Virus record (IMG/VR): IMGVR_UViG_3300033886_000100
Location: 1-34,517 of that record
DNA: 34,517 nucleotides
Source: a virus
Direction: 5' to 3' (one strand)
Shown: positions 17,901 through 32,900 of the stretch, piece by piece
How positions within the stretch are numbered: position 1 is the first letter of the stretch
Layout: each line of letters opens with the position of its first letter
Made by a program: the position numbers and the translations under genes
The notes under the pieces: generated by a model
Database searches by the model: none
What the model saw: only the letters and a program-made list of their open reading frames with translations
Told to the model about the DNA's origin: nothing

Positions 17901-20900
17901 TTCATTCACCTGCCCGTCCAGGAGCACAATCTCTTGGGGCTGACCCTGTGCCCGAACCTGAAAAGCACTTGTAGATGACGGTGAGAACCCGAATGTCACC
18001 ACCAACCCGTTACCGAAGGTGTGTTCCAGCTCCTCAATCAAGTATGTGGCTGTCGTCGGCGCAAGCATTTGCAGAAATGGGGCAGGACGGTCAAAACCAC
18101 CTCGCACTTCCCAGTCAGTAATATTCACCCCGTTGGTGGTACTAGCAAGAACTGCTTTTGCCCTCTGAATGATGGTATTCACTGCCCGGTCTATCGTCTG
18201 GGTCGGTGTGAAGATGGCTTGTACACTCACTAGATTGAGCAACCGTCGCGCTCCACCGAACTCATAGACTGCTAGTGTCGGGGTGATTATCCGGCGCATC
18301 AGCCATCCCCGAGCGAATGGCATTCTTTCACCGCCTTCTGGTTGAACATAAAGAGTTAGCTCCGTGAACGGCACAAAGTCTGGGGTCAGCTCACCACGTG
18401 GGGGTAGCGGTACCGAGACAATAATCCGGTCCACGGACAACCTATTATACTCAATCTGGATGTGCCCACTCAGCGGCGCGACAACCGGAATGCGACTGCC
18501 ATCGAAAGGACGACGAAACTCATAGTCAATACCGACACTCATAGCATCAGCCACCTGCGCCGAAATAGCAGAGAACGGCTGGAGAAACTGTTACTCGGCA
18601 CAAAGGAAAAAGAGATGACACTGGTGCCGACCTGTGCAAAGAATGGGAAGCCTGCACGTAGCAAATCTGGACGATAGCCTCCGTTGAACTGGAAGTTCAA
18701 ACCGTACACACCAGCGTCAAAGTCGAGTCCATCACCTGCTTGTACATCGCCCTGGAACTGAAGTAGCCGTTGCGTTCGTCCATCAGGTGAGACTCCACCC
18801 AGAAACAGCACTTTCTGCCCAGATTGGGTGCTGGCGAAGGTGCCTCCAATGTAGACGGGAGCTGGGAGGTCACCTGTGTTGTTGACCTGCCAGCCGTTGG
18901 AAACTTGGGTGGCTACGGTCTCCGAGACAGATTCTGCATATCCAGCACACAAGAAGTGCAACCGAAGCTGTGCCAGATTCAGACCGTGCTGCCAGTCTTC
19001 AATCCGGCATTCCACCAGCTGTGCCGGAGTGCGTCGGTCGTTCTCCATCAGCAGGTACCCCTTGCGTCCCCGCAAGATGCTGGCAACACGGGAGCGAAGG
19101 TCGCTGTATGAGGTAGCGAACAATACTCCTTCTGCCGAAACCTCAAACGCTTCTGTGAATGCCCCGCCCAACATGGCTGAAGGATGATGGATGCCACCCC
19201 CTACTGAAGAATCATTCCGCCGGAAGACCAGGGACGGTACCACATCCACATGGTCAGTCAAATCCACTTCAGGGGCATTCTCCGGCTGAAACTTGAGAAA
19301 CATGCTACCACACTCCCCGAAGACTGTGTGCTACTTCTCGCCCAATTCGGCGGGCTAAGTCAGCTTCTGTGGTGTGGTTCACGAAAACGTTGACCGTCCG
19401 TGCACTCCGCTGCTCCTTGATACGGCTAAGGGCATCTGCAAGAGCTTGAGAAGAGATTACTGCCCCAGTTGTACCCGGCACGAACAGTTCCGGCCCACCC
19501 TCACCCACCATATACATCCTTCGCCCAATCGCTGTACCGCCATGCTGAAAACTTCCCCCGATTAGTCCCCCGATTATTCCGCCGATAGCCGCCCCTACAG
19601 GGCCTGCAGCAGAACCGATAGCAGCACCTAAGGTAGAACCAATAGCTGCACCTGTGTTTCCGCGCCCTCCTCCACCTAACCGCTGAGTGAGCCAGTCTGC
19701 GAATGCCTCAACAGCTGCACGTATCACCCGGTCATAGACCACCTCCAATATTGCCCGAATCAGCATGTCCTTCAGTGTCCGGAACAGGTTGCTGAATGCC
19801 TCACGCCAGCTCTTGAGGCTATGGGCCAACCGCATTCCAGCGGTGACAAAGGCATCATGCAAACTATCCACAATGAAGTCGCGCATACTGCTCCAGAACC
19901 TTTGCTGCCGTTCGCGCCAGTCTTCTATTGCCCTTGCCATCGTATCGGAAGCTGCCACCAGCATTTCCCCCATTGGCATCATGCGTATTGCCGGACGAAT
20001 CACACCTGCAGCTACCGCAGGCATCCCAAACACTTGCCACGGAGCACCTTCTACTGATAACCGACCCAGCAATCGTTCTGCCTGAACTCGCCGCTGCTGC
20101 TCCAACCGCGAGATGACCTGCATGGCTTCTGCAAAGCGTGAAACTCGCTCAACAGTCGTCCGTGCCGCGTAGCCGACCGCTTCCACAAACCGGCGTGTCT
20201 GGTCCCGGACTTGCGCCTCGCGGATTTCCTCTATCCGAGCCTGCACTGCCCAACGGGCTTCTAATGCCCGTACGGCTTCTCGTCGGCTCTCATCCAGTGA
20301 CCGTCGGCGTCCCTCCTCTAACTGTTCTAAGACTTGTCGTCTACGTTCTGCAATCTCTATCTGCGTCTGCCCCATGATAGCGGTAGCAAGCCGGGCATCT
20401 TCACCGTGAACTGATGCCTTAGCTCTCTCCAGCTGTGCATTCGCCCAACGCTCCAGAGCTTGCTTGGCTTTTGCAACCATCTCCGGAGCATAGCCCCATT
20501 CTGCCGCCTCCCGCATGGCTTGGCGCAGTGCTTGTTCTGCCTGTGCTACTGCTAAATCCGCCATCGCTATGCGGGCACGACGCTCTTGTGTTTGCCTGCG
20601 ACGCTCAGCTGCAGTGTCTACCGTCGCTGGTATGGGTCGTACACGCAAGCTGGGTGCTGGCGGTAGTGATGGTGCAGGGGCTACACGATGACGACGGGGG
20701 TCAAAGGCTGAGATACCTGTCGCCTTCCCGCCTATGGCAGTTATGCGTTCCCGCCAGTCGCGCATGAATTGGTCCTCGGCATACTGGTACTCTATCGCTC
20801 CCCAGAGTTCACGCCCAAACCACCCTGCTGCACCGAGTAGACCCCCAATTCCTGCACCCTTTAATCCACCAATTCTTCCGCCGATAGCGGCACCTGCACC

Positions 20901-23900
20901 AGCAAAGCCTAGCAGAGACGCTATCTCCTTATTCTGATTCAGCCAGTTCACGAGACTGAGCATCCAGCTGCCGGCGTTCACCACAAACTGAATCACAGAG
21001 CGCATGATGTTCTGTAGCTCCTGCACCCCTCCACTCTTGCGCCATTGCTCAATAGCCACTGTAGCGCGTTGGGCGAACTCTGATAGCACTGGCAATATGG
21101 CGTCCCCGACCTCTATCAGAATCTCCTGAATCTTGCTGATGAATGTACTCCAACGTGCCTCAAAGCTCTGGGCGAAGGTGTCAGATGCCGCAACAAACCC
21201 GGCAAGCCGTTCCTCCATATACCGAATGAATTCCTCACCCCGCAACCGGGCATAATCTTGCTGGCGAATGCCAACAGCCTGCGCGATTTGACTCATTCGC
21301 AGGTTCTCACCGGTTAGAAGGGCACGGATTTCACTGATTATCGGATAGCCCTGAGGAAGACCCATCACACGCCCGGCAACAGCGATGCGGGAGATGAGTG
21401 GCACAATCTGCTGAGGTGTCAGTCCCCGCGCCAAACCGAAACCGAGCCCTGTCTGCACATACTCCATCAGCTCCCGGGTCTCCAGTATGGTGCGGTCAGC
21501 TTCCTTGCGGATTTCGGTCATCAACCCTTGCGAGATGCGAAGCAGCTCGTTGAACCGTTCTGCACCCTTCAGCACACGCCCCTGTGCATCTACCACATCC
21601 GCATAGGAGCCGAGGATGGCGGCAATGCCTGTGCGCATCTTTTCGAACTGGGCACTGAGCTGCACAGCCTGACGGGTTGCCATAGTCAGTCCGGCTACTA
21701 ACCCGAGTGTGGAAGTGGGCAGCAACAGGTTGAAAGCTTGCTGTACTGTCCTGCCCATGCCAGCAAGCTGGGTCTGCAGACGACTTAATCCGCGCTGCAC
21801 CTCTTCACCCTGCCACGCAGCACGAACCCGCAACAGCACTTCTTCTGAGATGAGTGGCATCGCCTACAAACCTCGTATCAAATCCACTGTCTCCGGCAGG
21901 TTTTCTAACAGTGCCAGCAGCTGGGCATAGGTGAGGTCGGCGACATCTAAATGGTATACTGCTCGCACGTGTGCATATACTTTGCCCCAGTCCATCGGGT
22001 CATAACTCCTTGCTCCCTCGCCCAGCTTCGCTAAAAAGGGTTCTCGAGCATGATATCCAGAGCTTGCAACAGTTCTGATGTTGTCAGCTGCTCCACTGCC
22101 TCTACTGGATGACCAGAATACTGCGCGACAAACTGAGTGAGAACGTCTGCGTGTTCACGGGCGTAACCACGCCGAAACTCAGCTGCAGTCGCAACGTCCA
22201 TGTCGGATTCACCGGTTTGCGGAAACACCTTTACAAAGGCATGAGGTGTAAGCAAGATGACATTGGCTGCCTCTTTCAGGTGTTCCTGAATGAGCTTCGT
22301 TAGCTCATTTGCTGCGCGTATGGGCAGAGGCCGAAACAGCAAATTGCCAATCGGTGTACCCGTTGCTGTAACGCTGTCTAAATCCATCGGTGTGCGCTTT
22401 GCCATGCAATCCCTCCTGATTAGTATGGTGAGTAGATGCCGGTGTCACTAATAGTTAGTGGTGTGCCTGCTGCACCAGGTTCAGAACTGTTTGCATTCAC
22501 TAGTGTCACTGCTGATAGTGTGGTTCCACCACTGGTTGCCAAAGGCACAAGTATGAATGTGTCCATCATGGGGTCTGCGCCACCACTTTCGGCGGAATGC
22601 TCAATCCATGCGAAGCTTGCTGTAGCGATGACTAGCTTGTGCTGTGAGTTTTGCAAGCTAGTGAACTCAATCGTTAGTGCGTGCCCACTGCTCGGACTAT
22701 ATCGCTGCACAGTGGGCTGCGGCAAGAGTGGGAAACTAGCACCTTCAGATTGACCCAATACCAATTTGACAGGGCGCATACCGATACGGTAGGCGACTAT
22801 GGATAGTTCCACAAGATGCACGCGCCGGTGCATAGCATAACCCCTGGCAATTGCCTTGTTGCGAAAGCCTGTGCGTGGTGCGACACCGCCCCGGAGCAAC
22901 CGCATCCGAAGCTGCTCAATCTCAGCCGTCCAAGCCGGTGTACTACCGCTGCTGTCCCGCACTGTTAGCTGCGCCCGTGTCGTGGAGAACGGCAAAGATG
23001 CACTGAATGCGCTATTCATTCCCGTTGCTGATTGACTGTTGTGCAGGATATGGGTCGCCGCAAGCCCACCGAGTGTCACCAGCAACGGCCCCTGTGTCCG
23101 AGCGTCTACGTCAATGGTTAGCTCACTGAACAGGCATCCGCCGTATCCCCTATACAAGGGTGGGTTCCCTGTATCATCGCTCTGGTAGTGCTCTCTCTGC
23201 CAAATGGTGAGAGTGGTAGGGGAGAGCGGTGAACCACTGGCAGTGAATTCATGAGTGTAAGGGTTGGCACCAGTGGTATTCGGTGTGCCGAACAGTGACG
23301 ACAGGAATTTCCCCAACTGGTCGGGCAGAGCTTCTACTGTCAGTGAGAACGGCTGAGGAGGCATGGGACCCATTACATAGTCTACTGGAGCTTCCACGCC
23401 CCGAAAGCCCCCAATAGGCACTCGTGAGGGTTGCATGATAGGCATCCGGGTGGTAGCGTTCACCCGAACTGACGCCGGAACCCACTTTCCGAAATTGGTA
23501 GGTGCCTCAATGCCGACACCGACCTCAGTATAAGCTTCGTACATCATAGCGTGTTCTCCCTCCTCCAGAGTAGATGATACCACAACTGCTGCGAAGACAT
23601 CATACTGGAACACGGGATATGCTGTGTAGTCCTGCCCCCCGTTCCAAGTAGTAGACATCGCTACTACCCGAAACTCGTAGACATCACCATTATTGCCACT
23701 GAAAAGCCGCAGATTCCATTCAATCTCGGTGTACTGATTGACACTGACGCTGATGTCTGCGCTGTTGCGAGTAGTATCAATGCCTTCACCGCTCACGAAC
23801 GTGCGACCCGCGTAGCCGATGCGCGATGTTGTCGCCGCACCGTCCGTGAACACCGAACTGTCCACGATGCGCACCGGCTCGGTGCTATCCACTGCCCGCC

Positions 23901-26900
23901 ATGTGCCGGAATTCACGCGGTATTCCAGCAGATACCGCGTTCCGCTGTCGACATCGTTCGTTATCTGGATGCGGACGCGGAAGTTGCGGTTGAGGGGCAT
24001 GGCGACCCACTGGTCAATGCCCGCCAGTGGAGGTGCATTATTAAGCCCGCTTGCGTCGTCGTACAGCTGGAAGTGACTCTGCCGTAGCCCTACCAGCGGG
24101 TAATGGTAGTTCGGCATCGATTCTCATCTCCTCAGGCACTTCGTCCGGGTTCACTGCTACATCCTTCTCTTCTTCCGGTTCCAGTCTGCCCACTGCCGGA
24201 TGCCAGATAGGGAAAGGAAATGGGTTGCGCACTCTCATCCTCGCAATGCCCTCGCCCGGTACTGGATTGTCCAGTCACCTACCACAATCTCACCTTCATC
24301 TCGTATGCTCATGCCTGTGATGATGGTGGCATAGTAGGTCTGTCTTCTGCGCAAGTGCTGACGCTGAGACCAGTCATAGCATTCATTCAACCACCGATAA
24401 GCCTGCAGGTAGTCTGGCGATTTCGGAGCGGTTGCCGTGAAACGGATGTCTACACGGTAATCCCCCGGTGCATCCGGTGAATCACCCAACGGCTCTCCCG
24501 TGCGATTATTGGCATACCCTACAATCTGCAAGAATAAGCAAGGTTTCAGTGTCACTGGCATTTGTGCCGGGTCGGCAGGCAGAACCTCCACCAATCCACT
24601 ACCCAGTTCGGCTTGCGCTGCCTGTAGAATATCTGCATAGAGTGCTGGGAAGTCCATGTCTCCACCTCACCTCAACGTGCGAGCGGTGATAGCGGACACT
24701 ATCGCCTGCTTCATCTGGTCTAATCCCTGCCTGCTTACCCGCAAGAACGGGCGCGGTGGAACAGCCAGCTCTGTCCCTTCCCGCAACCATACACCATAGC
24801 TCAATCCAAGGAAATACTTCATCTTCTTCGTCACTCTTATTTTTGCACCACGCTCATGGTAGACAGCATACTCTACGTTCGTGCCTACCTCAATCTCTGC
24901 CCTACCTGACCGCTCTATATGGTTCGGGCCACTCAGCAAACTAGCCCGTAGTCTGCCTGTGTCCACCAGAATCACTGCACCTGCAAAACGCCGTACCCGT
25001 GCTGTCTTCTGTTCCCCCCCTTCACCGTATGCAATAGGGAGTGCACCGTAAGGTGTCTGCTGTTTCCGTATACGGGCTTTCCCTTTTCGTCCGCCCACCT
25101 TCTGCATTGCTTGCCCTTCGGCAATCTTCAGAGTGGTCGGAGACAGCGGTGGCCATCGGTGAAATACCCCCGGTGGCTCTTCATAGCCCTGCCTCTCAAA
25201 GTTCCGCACACAGTCTCGCATGGCAGCTGCAGCTGCCATGCGTAGTCCAGCTTGAAGCTGTTCCGGTTCTATCGTCGGAAATGCTCGTGGTACTTGCAGG
25301 TCAAACTGGACGGACATCATCTCACTCAGCATCCTCCCAGTTTGAAGGGCTTGGCAATGGCACGGATGGCAACGACAGTAACGGTTCTACCACTGGACGC
25401 AGCGCGAAGCTGACCTGCGCCTGCTGGATACGCTGCTCAATCGTTCGCCTCTCCGCCAGCAAGCCAGGCGGTAACTCCCCGTCCGGTGTCCGCTCCCGTG
25501 CCATACGCACATGCCAACGTGCCAGTGCCAGACACAATCGCTTTGCCTGCAGTTCAAAGCTTGACCCGTTCGCCTGAGCAAACACCGGTACTGCTGTATG
25601 CAACTCACTTATGGCATCTTCAATCGCAGCCTGCAGTTCGGCATCTGTGAGACTGCCGTGGAGCGGATACGGTGCAAGTTCTTGGCGCAGCTCACTCACC
25701 GTCGGCGGGTATGCCATCCTCCACCTCCAGCTTCTGAACTATCAGCATCGGCTCATTCAAAATCGCCTCCGTTATTTCCTGCTCTGACAATTCCACATAC
25801 GCCGGAGTGTTCGGGAAGAAGATTCCACTGCGCCAGAAGCCGGGAAAGTTTGAACGTGCCTGCGCCGACACACGGTATACCACCTTCTTCTTCTTGGTAG
25901 CCATAAGCTAGCCTCCTTTTCTTATGGCAATGCCACCACCACTGCCTGCCAGACCAAGCCATTACCAGAGGTGGTGCTGGCATTCTGAAGGGTCAGCTCA
26001 TATTCGTCCGCCGGAGGATTCGCTGCATCCTCTGTAGATGCAATCACAAACCACCTGGTAGCATCAGTTGTGGTGCTATCAAAAGTGAAGTCTACGTAGT
26101 CCGTCCACGTTGTCCATGGTGTTCCATCCGGCTTCGTCGCCCGTCGCCGCACACGTAGGCGGTTTCCCGTTTGTGCACCGGACTGCATACGGTGCTGGAG
26201 GTAGACATAGACTCGCCGGTAGCCTACAGCAGATTGCAGTGTTGGACTTCCAGCAGCTCCACCATGCAAGGTTGCTGACGAGTTATGCGGGACCGTGCCA
26301 CTGTACGCTTGCTTGCCTTCCAAAGGAGGACGCAGGGATACCCCTTGCCCTGCTGGAATCTGCACCGGCAAGGGGTTCCCCAGAGAAACCGCATTAACTA
26401 CATCAGAGTTGTCATACCACCCTGCAGGTTGCGGAACCAAGCCCTTCATTGCCCTGCCCCCTGATTAGCCTGATTAGCCGGAGCTACCGTATGCCAGCTG
26501 CCACAATCCGTAGCCGATACCGAATCGCTTACGCACACCGACCGCCACGATGTCTTGCATAAAGACAATCGGGCTATTCGATGGGTCGCTGTGGATGACC
26601 ACTTCATCAGGTACGTCAGAGCGAACCTGTAGGATTAGAGGCTTAATCGGTCGGCTCAGGTCTAGCAGGAACCATTGGTTGCCCGGAATGTACGGCGTGA
26701 CCAGCACTTGTACGATGCCAGCCAGCACATTAGCGTAGTTTGTGCCCGATGTCGCTACCACCACAGGGCTTTCTACCAGCTCCCGCGCTGTCAAAAACTG
26801 TGATGGCCCCACTAGCAGGTGCGTCGGTGTGATACCCAGAGGACGATTGGCATCACCCCTAAAACTCATCATAGCGGTAATCGCGGTGCGCAACGCCGAT

Positions 26901-29900
26901 GCCGACAGAGGGCCAGACGTGACATTGCTCTGGGTGGAACCTGATTCCGCGTGGTCGATGTCAAAGAAGTACTGCCCGTCAGGCCCTACAGTGTTGAAGC
27001 CAGCCAGAAGAAACTCCACCAGCATACGGTCGACGTCCCGCACCGCTTGCTGTCCCAAGTCTCTTACCTTTGTCCACAGGGCATCTAGCTGGTCATCTTC
27101 TAATGCCCGACGCTCAACCTGAATGGACGCCTCATAAACGCGGTCACTGATGGTGTAGCGGTATCGCGTCATTGACCGAAAAGTTCGTTCGTCCGTCCAC
27201 TCACGCAGCGTCGGCAGCTGTCCCCACCAGTCGTAATTCTGAGTCGGCAACGTAGTCTCGATGCGTGTGGCGATGACGTTCGCCATCGCTGTAGCTTCTG
27301 CATCCATGTACGCTCGGTTGAACGCACCCAAAACGCCGGCTTCTAATGTCACCTGGTCTCGCGTGATTACTGGCATAGTCTATCTCACCTCACTAGGTTG
27401 TCAATGCGCACACGCGCTCGCGTGGAACTCAGTACCTCCACGATATGCCCCACAGCAACGTTGCTACCGGCTGTGGTGGTCACCGTGTTTTCATCCGTAG
27501 CATACGCAATGGCAGACACATTCGTCTGTGTAAAACCCGTACCGGTATACACACCAGACCCCTCTTTGGCGACCCGGATTCGTCTTGCTCCTGGTGCACC
27601 ACCAGTGTTGTCCACAGTTTCGATGGCGATGCCGACAAAGAAGTCGGTAGAGTTGTTGCCGGTGCGGGCGTTGTACGCCATGCCGTCCGTGTTGCGGACT
27701 ACCACGAGCGCACCTTTGTAGATTCTGGTGTTCGCGGCAACTGGGTAGCTGGCGATAGAGTGCTTTTTGTAGTCAATCTCACGCCATTGTCCAGTTAGTG
27801 CCATTTAGCTCACCCCCATGTGCTTCTTGTATTCCGCAATCGCCAGTGGAATCTCTTTCTCATTCAACTTGAGAGCAGCAAACCGTCGCTTCAATTCTTC
27901 ATCTTCATCTTCTGCTGTTGCCGTCAGCTTCGCCCCAGTATGTGGTGGCATCTGCGAGTAGACTTCCACGAAGGCGTCAAAAAGTGGAAGTTCTTTCCCC
28001 TCAGCAAAGCGGACGGTCTGACTGCCTGTGCCGAGTGCCAGTGCAAAATCACGTAATGCAGGTGGGAGCTTGCCGGTGTGGATGAGTGCATCCACTTTGG
28101 CTTTGGCTCGCTCCTCCTGCAGCTTGAATTCCAGCTGTTCCCGGTACTTGCGCTCAGCTTCCAGTGCTGCAGTGAACTGTTCTCGCTCCTGCATTAGTGA
28201 TTCCACCTGCGCTTTGAGCTGTTCCAGCTCTTGCTCCATCAGTTGTCCCTCCTTCGTTGGTAGTGTTGGTGGTGTCTCCCCGAAGGAGAACACCAGAACA
28301 GTATCATTGAACAGTCGCGCCTGTGGCAGGCGCGGAGAACCGGTTACAGAGACCTCCAACACCCGGTCTAGCGACCGGGGAACAGCCACACTCAACCCAT
28401 TTACTCCAAGCTTTTGGAGCAAGGCATCTGCCTCACGGTGTAACGCTAGCCGCGCCCACAGCTGTCTTCCTCGTGCCAAAAACTGCTTCACCCAACCGAG
28501 ATGTACGGGGGATTCTGCATGTTCCACATAGATAGGCACTGACTCAGAATTTCTCGCTAATCGCTCTATGTCCTTCTCTGTTACCTTTAGTCCTTTGTCG
28601 GGGTATTCGCCTGCTTCAAATACCAACGCCTCTCGCTCTACCACATCGTCACCTTCATCTTCATGCATCTGTGCCGCTGGCTTGCGCATCCCGGCAATCT
28701 CCCAAAGGTAAGGGGGAATGTCTTCGTCCTCCACACCCTGTTCCCGATACAGACGAATAAGCTTGCGGGCAGCGGCACGTCGGTCTTCCGGGTCTAAGTC
28801 TACACGGTTACCCCGAAAGCCAGGGCCAAGTGCAGCAGCTGCTCGCCCCAGCTGGGCAACCGTGATTTTCTGCTCTGGGTCTTCCCAGATGCGCAGTTTC
28901 CAAGTGCTTGGTTTGTCTGGGTCTGGTACATAGAGGTATGCTTCTGCCGGATACTCCTTGCCATCCTCAGTCTTCCTTGCCATGTCTACTCACACTCCTT
29001 CCCGGTGTGGCTTTGTTACCCCCAATACCGTTGGTGGCTTTCCCAAACAAGAAGCCGAGCGAAGTGGCAATCACAGTCACTAATACATCATCGCCTGGAT
29101 GATAGAGGTATGCCACCAACGCTAATACTAGCACAAGTGTCGCCACATACACCATCAGACGGTGAATCTCCGGCTGTCTATCCACGGTTGTCTCCCCTTT
29201 CATGCCCCACCTGAGATGCTTCCACCTAAAGCATACACTAGTGTGTGGGAATAGTCAACACCCGAAGTTTTGCAGCAAACACCTGCGAACCGTCTCCTAA
29301 TTGCATTCCACTTGCTATTTAGATGGCAATTCTGGTATGCTATTTGCGGAAAATCACAACATGCTTTTTCTGCTGGATGTGAAGAAAAAAATCGGAGGGA
29401 TAGTCTATGGTCAACCTGAGTGAACCGTCCCCTTCAATACTGGAGGTCTTTGCGAATCCTTACCCCGGCCGGGATTACACCATTGAACACGTTCAGCCGG
29501 AGTTTACGTCCCTGTGCCCAAAGACCGGACTACCAGATTTCGCTACCATCACCGTACGCTACATACCAGACAGACTATGTGTAGAACTGAAATCACTCAA
29601 ATACTACTATCTCGCCTACCGCAACTATGGAGCTTTCTACGAACAATTGGTCAACCGTATTCTGGATGACCTTGTCCAAGTGTGCAAGCCTCGCTACATG
29701 TCAGTCATAGGACAGTTCACCACGCGTGGTGGGCTACACTCTACTGTCATTGCAGAATACAAAGCCGACCAAACTAGACAGTAGGAATTGCTCTGGGCAC
29801 ATACCTCTGCCATGCCTGCAACACAACAGCAGGAATTATACCGAACTGCTTAGCCAAAGCCTCTAATTCGCTTCGGCTCACCCATTCCCCGCGCTCATCA

Positions 29901-32900
29901 GAGTAGTTTCCCTCTTCTCCACTGAACACAGGTAGCAAAACTGTACGACAGTTCGGATGAAGTGGTGGAACCCGAGTAAGCTCGGACTTCCTTACCACTC
30001 TACCGGCTAGAGGGCGACAAATTGTAGACGTTCGGGCATCCAACACAACCGAATACTCAAAGCCTACAATAACAGGCTCATTCACCAACACCCCGACATA
30101 GCCCAGATTGAACAGCCGAAGCACCTCTGTCCTCGCAACCCGTTCCGCACGCCAATACTGGGACTGTAATACTATCTTCTGAATAGTGTCTGTTATCTCT
30201 CCTACACTCTTCCCTTCCTTCACACCCTCGGATACAATAGATGCAATGCGGGCTATGTCTTCCTGCGTGTAGCGGTACAAAGCTTGCTCCACAGTAAGCC
30301 TATACCATTCATACCATTCAGGCGGTATGTCCAGCCTAGTATCCGCAAACTGTGACGTCGACCCCAACAGCTTGTCGGCAGCAGACATACCCACCGACAT
30401 CACTTCTTTGGCAATACCTTGCAGAACCTGCGCCAACACCGAGTGTAATTCAGTCACCTGCCGCGAGACACGCGCCATGACTAAGCTCTTGACATCTTCT
30501 ACTTCTATTGCCTCCAAATCTTGTAAAAGTTCGCGAATAAAACGACGATAGACCGCCACGAACTCACGTACAACCTGTAACTCGTACCGACGCAGTGACT
30601 TGACAGCATCTACCATTACACCATTGCGGGATAGTGTAGGACGCTTAGCCTTCCAAACCAAAAAGCTGTCGGATTCTGTCCCTGTCTTCGTCCACATCGA
30701 TAATCCCTGCCTGTGCTAAATCTGCAATCCACCGAGCCATAGCCTCTTTGTCCACAATCTCTGGCTCATTGAGGAAGAATTGCACCTCACTCGGCAAACC
30801 GTTTAACTGCAACGTCCGACGAACCACCTGCTCCGTAATCGCCTGCTCAATCCCTGACTGGTACGACCGGATAACATACCGGGTGACCTCCCAATGGGTG
30901 CTAGCCTGTGCCCGAGTCCCAAACTCTGCTTCAAACACGCCTAACACACTGCCCAATATGGCTCGTGCAATGCGACGCTCAAAGTAGCGCAGTGTGTCTA
31001 GCGACAGCACACTCATCTGCCCACGCGGTTCCAAGAAATCTACAGCGACGCCATCCGCCAAGACTGCTACCGACGCACTCTGCAACCTCGTGCCCTGCCG
31101 AAGCAATTCATCTACCTGAGATTGGTCTGTACCCGGCGGATACCGTAGTGCGACTGTCGGTGCACCGAACCTTTCGGCACTTCGTACTACCACATCATCT
31201 AGCTTGCGCTTGTACTCAATGTCTTCCCGCAAACCATCGAGCAGACTGGAACCGAGTGGATTAGCAAGTGTAGTGTTGAAACGATACACCACGGCATGGA
31301 GCAACGGCAACTCTTGCAGTCCGGCTGTCGTACTCACCTCAATTCGGGAAACTTCACCATCATCACTGATGCCCAATGCAACGGAACGTCGTGGAATGGT
31401 ACGGAACCGCAGAGGAAGCCACAAACCATTTGTGGACTGCCATACAATCTCTGAAACAGCATAGCGAGCAAACATCGCTCGCAAACAATGGCGAATCATG
31501 TCGTGAAAACCTTCTGCTTCGGAGATAGCATCGCAAACTGCCCGGACATCCTCTCTTTCAGCATCAGCCCCAGTGAACCGCCACCCAGCACCAAGACAAA
31601 CCTGCTCTACCAAATTGCTTATCATGTAGAGCGTACCGTCATTGAGAAGGCGGTCGTCTGTGGTGTTACCCCAACCGGCTCGCTGCTGCGGGGCTACACG
31701 CAGTGTCTGCCCAGGCTGCACCTTCTCACGCTGGAACAACACTCGAAATCTATCCCACCATGCCATCACTTATTCCCCCAATTTTCATGTTTGACCACTA
31801 GCGAGTGACATCTGCCACCACTCGCAACCGCAGTGGTTGTTCGCCAGTGTCCACTGTGAACACTCGCCCGCCGGTCTCTGCCTGCAAGTCTGCCAGCAGG
31901 ATAGTGCCCGGCACAAGTGCGCTGGTGTCGCTCCCATCGATTCGCACTCGCACACTCATGCCGCTCACCGAGATACTGCCCGATGCTGTGGATTTCTCGA
32001 AGACAGTGCTGTCGGCGTCAGCATCCAGTCGCGCCTGCAAACGAAAGGCGATGCCCGACAGGTCGGAAAGAGGGTTCCCGTCGGCATCCAGTGCTGTGTG
32101 AATGCTGAAGATGAGGTAGCACGTATCGCCGCGTATGATGTCAATCACCGAGCTTTCTCACCTCCCCTTGCCATATCAGCCGGGTGACAGCTGCACGCCA
32201 CGTGAGCCGGGCGACCGATGCTACCAGCCTTCCAATCTCCCGGACAGGAGCGAAGGCGGACAGCCACCACCGCCACGCCCAGTTCTGGGTAACCCATCTG
32301 CCAGTCCAGCCATTCATCACGGGTTCCTCGTGGTGATGTTCCGATTGCCCTGCTCGTCCACGCTACCCACCACGCGAGCAGTCGTGCCATCCAATCCGTA
32401 GTAGGTCTCAGTGTTGCCGTCCACCGTGCGCTTGCCCTGCACCACAGCCGCAATCAGCCGGAGCAAGCCCACCGCGGTCACCGATAGCTCTGCCATAAAA
32501 TTCCACACCGCGGATGCGATATTGCTGCGCTCGGTGCTGGTGAGCGACATGGCATCGCCCGGCGCAGCACGCGAAGTGACAGCAGCATCCAGATTGTCCA
32601 GCTTGGGCGCACGCGCCGTCGTGTAGCCCTGCGCCGTCATCGCGCTCTGCACGTCCGACTGAATCTGGGTGTGTTCGCCGGAAGTAAGAGCGTAACCGGT
32701 CTTGTCCGCGTTGGAGCCTACGGTGACCCGCCCGCTCGCGTCCGTAGCCAATTTGTTCGCCGGTGTTACCAGCACCTGCTCCGCCGGGGATTGACCGGTA
32801 GCGTAGCTGCCAACCGTCACGTTGCCGTTAAGCGTGCGCGTGCTGTACGTCCATATAGGCACAACCGCAGGGGTATCCATCGCGACCGTATGGGCTAGCA